A stretch of DNA of 26,712 nt from JADJQU01 sp035490315 (GTDB taxonomy: Bacteria > Planctomycetota > UBA1135 > GCA-002686595): contig DATHET010000184.1 in assembly GCA_035490315.1 (NCBI GenBank), positions 1 to 26,712 on the forward strand, written 5' to 3'. The notes beneath the pieces were generated by a model. It ran no database searches and was not told where the DNA came from. It saw only the letters and a list, made by a program, of their open reading frames with translations. Shown in pieces: positions 24,906 to 26,712 of the stretch (position 1 is its first letter; each line of letters begins with the position of its first letter). A program made the position numbers and the translations under genes.

Positions 24906-25346
24906 ATGAAGATCCAACTGTTCAGCATCGGCTTCACCGAGAAATCCGCCGAGCAATTCTTCCGCGCGCTCGCCCTGGCCGGAGTCAAGCGCGTGATCGA
25001 CGTGCGCTTGAACAATACCTCGCAGCTGGCGGGATTCTCCAAGCGCGACGACTTGAAGTATTTCCTGCGCGAGGTGGCCGCGATCGATTACGTCCACATC
25101 CCCGAGCTGGCGCCGACTCAGGAGATGTTCGACGCTTACAAGAAGGAAAAGGGGAGCTGGGCCGAGTTCGAGAGGGAATTCAAGGCTTTGCTGGCGAGTC
25201 GCGGGGCGAAGATCGTTCCGCGCAAGACGGCCCACCTCGGATGCCTGCTGTGCAGCGAGAAGAGTCCGCACCACTGCCACCGCCGTCTGGTCGCCGAGTT
25301 TCTGGAGAGCGCTTGGGGAGATGTCTCCACCAAGCATCTCGACTAG
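24906..25346 (+). CDS. DUF488 domain-containing protein
   Basis: A 146-residue cytoplasmic protein of the DUF488 family, near full family length. It begins IQLFSIGFTEKSAEQFF and has the family signatures RVIDVRLNN, GFSKRDDLKYFL and YVHIPELAPT. The Cys-rich C-terminal motif is LLCSEKSPHHCHRRLVAEFL. The conserved Cys and CHR triad suggests a redox, metal or enzymatic role, but I know of no established biochemical function. The frame is open upstream to 24813, but ATG 24906 aligns with the start of the family; the Shine-Dalgarno is weak. It stands alone on the plus strand between lhr and aroB, ending 10 bp from the aroB stop. Confidence 0.92.
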   Translation: MKIQLFSIGFTEKSAEQFFRALALAGVKRVIDVRLNNTSQLAGFSKRDDLKYFLREVAAIDYVHIPELAPTQEMFDAYKKEKGSWAEFEREFKALLASRGAKIVPRKTAHLGCLLCSEKSPHHCHRRLVAEFLESAWGDVSTKHLD

Positions 25347-25356
25347 GCCGATTGCG

Positions 25357-26436
25357 TCAGGCCAGCCAGCTCTCGATCAGAGCCCCATCGACAGCGACGG
25401 AAAGCTCCAGCTTGCCCGCTGCGCGCGGCAGCACGAGCTGCAATTCGCCGCCGCGACTTTTCTTGTCATGGCGCATCGCCGCGACCAGCTCGCGCGGCTC
25501 GAGGGCACGACCGATCGAGCGGCGCAGGCTGGCGAGATCCGGGAGCAGATTCAAGCGCAGCAGCAGGCGCCGCACCCGCGCTTCGAGCTCGCGATCGTCG
25601 AGGCAACCCATTTCGCGCGCGGCCCGCAGTGCGATCGCGATCCCGACGCCGACCGCGACTCCGTGCGCAACCTTGCCGAAGCCCGCGCTCTGCTCGATCG
25701 CGTGGGCGAAGGTGTGGCCGAGGTTGAGCGCCTTGCGCGCGCCTGCTTCCATCGGATCGGCGGCGACGATCCGAGCCTTGGTGCGCACGCAGGCCTCGAC
25801 GACTTCGCTCAAGAGACCCGGATCGCGCGCCGCGAGACGGTCCGCTTCGCGCTCGATCAAGCCGAGCAGATCGCCGCCCGCGACCAGGGCCGTCTTGACC
25901 ACTTCGCCCAGGCCCGACCGATACTCGGACTCCTCCAGCGTCGCGAGCACGCGCGTGTCCGCGTACACGGCGCGCGGCTGGTGGAATGCTCCGGCGAGGT
26001 TCTTTCCCGCGCCGAGATTCACCGCGGTCTTTCCGCCTACGGACGCGTCCACCTGCGCGAGCAGCGTCGTCGGACAATGCACGACCGCGACGCCGCGCAT
26101 GTACAGGGCCGCGGCGAGCCCGCCGAGGTCGCCAACCGCGCCGCCGCCGAGCGTCCACACGCACGAGCGCCGATCCAGCCCTTGCTGCGCGAGGAATTCC
26201 AGCGTGCTCGCGAGGTGCTCGAAATCCTTCGCGGCCTCGCCCTCGGGCAGCAGCGCGAGGCGAGCGTCCGCTTTCGGATCGAGCGTCCGCCCGTGCAATC
26301 CGTGCACGCGCGCATCGCTGATCAGGACGCGCGGCTTCTCGTTGGCGAAGCTCGCGCGCGCGAGGTCGAGCGCACCCGGGCCGATGTGCACCGTGTACGC
26401 TGGCGCGAGCTCGACCTCGACGCCGACCAGGGTCAC
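25357..26436 (-). CDS. aroB: 3-dehydroquinate synthase
   Basis: A 359-residue AroB, which converts DAHP to 3-dehydroquinate in the shikimate pathway using NAD and a divalent metal ion. Visible elements: LLPEGEAAKDF, the NAD-binding Gly-rich motif TLGGGAVGDLGG (about 95-106), PTTLLAQVDASVGGKTAVN (122-140) and the metal-ligand positions Glu178 (SGLGEVVK), His241 (LNLGHTFAHAIE) and His258 (VAHGVAVG). The length is normal for the family. The start is GTG at 26436, supported by a four-base GTGA overlap with the stop of the upstream gene, which indicates translational coupling. The first residues VEVELAPAYTVHIGPG fit the family N-terminus. It converges with the DUF488 gene, leaving a 10 bp gap. Confidence 0.97.
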   Translation of the reverse strand: MTLVGVEVELAPAYTVHIGPGALDLARASFANEKPRVLISDARVHGLHGRTLDPKADARLALLPEGEAAKDFEHLASTLEFLAQQGLDRRSCVWTLGGGAVGDLGGLAAALYMRGVAVVHCPTTLLAQVDASVGGKTAVNLGAGKNLAGAFHQPRAVYADTRVLATLEESEYRSGLGEVVKTALVAGGDLLGLIEREADRLAARDPGLLSEVVEACVRTKARIVAADPMEAGARKALNLGHTFAHAIEQSAGFGKVAHGVAVGVGIAIALRAAREMGCLDDRELEARVRRLLLRLNLLPDLASLRRSIGRALEPRELVAAMRHDKKSRGGELQLVLPRAAGKLELSVAVDGALIESWLA

Positions 26437-26712
26437 GTCTTCGCGGCCGGACTGAATTTCCGCCGCTCGCGCCGGCGTTGGAGCAGCTCGGCCTCGAGGG
26501 CGTTGCTCTTGGCCTTGTCGTGTCGCAGCACGATCACGATGCCGATCCCGAGGACCAAGAGCGATCCGGCGACGAGGTAGGCCATGTGGCGCAGACCTGG
26601 CGAATCGGGGCGCACGAAAGGCTCGATCGATTGCACGACGAAGAACGGCGCGATCGCCACCCCTCCGTCGCGCGGCGTGTAGGCGAGGTTCTTGTAGAAG
26701 AAGCCGCGCAGG
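26433..26712 (-). CDS. C-terminal end of a membrane protein of unknown function (5' end outside window)
   Basis: The frame is open to the right edge, so this is only the last 92 or so residues of a longer protein. A GTG at 26660 could be read as a start, but coding-like sequence (GFFYKNLAYTPRDGG) continues upstream of it. The visible part has one transmembrane segment (AYLVAGSLLVLGIGIVIVL) followed by a basic, helical cytoplasmic tail (ALEAELLQRRRERRKF). Its stop overlaps the aroB GTG start by four bases, so it lies in the same transcription unit. I do not recognise the family. Confidence 0.72.
   Translation of the reverse strand, partial: LRGFFYKNLAYTPRDGGVAIAPFFVVQSIEPFVRPDSPGLRHMAYLVAGSLLVLGIGIVIVLRHDKAKSNALEAELLQRRRERRKFSPAAKT

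Overview
This is a GC-rich, gene-dense bacterial chromosomal window (about 65% GC by eye) with Gram-negative envelope genes: a TonB-dependent receptor, a periplasmic YfiR-like protein and secreted proteins with cleavable signals. Weak or absent Shine-Dalgarno sequences, GTG/TTG starts, and two secreted proteins of a style familiar from Planctomycetota make a high-GC planctomycete the best guess. This is an inference: no rRNA or other phylogenetic marker is present, and Myxococcota or a related group is not excluded. I see no tRNA, rRNA, CRISPR array, insertion sequence or integrase.

Layout. Plus strand, 2-15605: the 3' part of a SNF2 helicase gene. Next comes a tight three-gene unit of TonB-dependent receptor, YfiR-family periplasmic protein and CHASE8-HAMP hybrid histidine kinase, with a 14 bp gap and then an ATGA overlap. 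Next are two overlapping genes for secreted proteins of unknown function that look like inactivated gluzincin peptidases. Last is a tandemly duplicated two-gene cassette, MBOAT O-acyltransferase plus AlgX/AlgJ-like SGNH protein, twice over. Minus strand, 15606-24642: carB, a polytopic membrane protein gene and an Lhr-type helicase gene, listed by rising coordinate. Right edge: a plus-strand DUF488 gene converges on a minus-strand aroB, which overlaps the end of a truncated membrane protein gene.

How the genes may work together. The receptor/YfiR/kinase unit resembles the Pseudomonas YfiBNR envelope-sensing system, but with a histidine kinase output in place of the GGDEF domain and a TonB receptor in place of the OmpA-like YfiB. 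The MBOAT/SGNH pairs are expected to carry acyl groups across the inner membrane and place them on an extracellular or periplasmic polysaccharide. A plausible but unproven reading is that the plus-strand block from 1378 to 15605 senses and modifies the cell envelope. carB, lhr and aroB are housekeeping or repair genes that mark the return to ordinary chromosome.

Most noteworthy points: the YfiR-CHASE8-kinase arrangement; the collinear cassette duplication, whose two SGNH proteins are both exactly 529 residues; a Gly in both SGNH proteins where AlgX/AlgJ have the Asp of the Asp-x-His motif; the pair of degenerate peptidase-like proteins; and convergent genes whose stop codons abut with no spacer.
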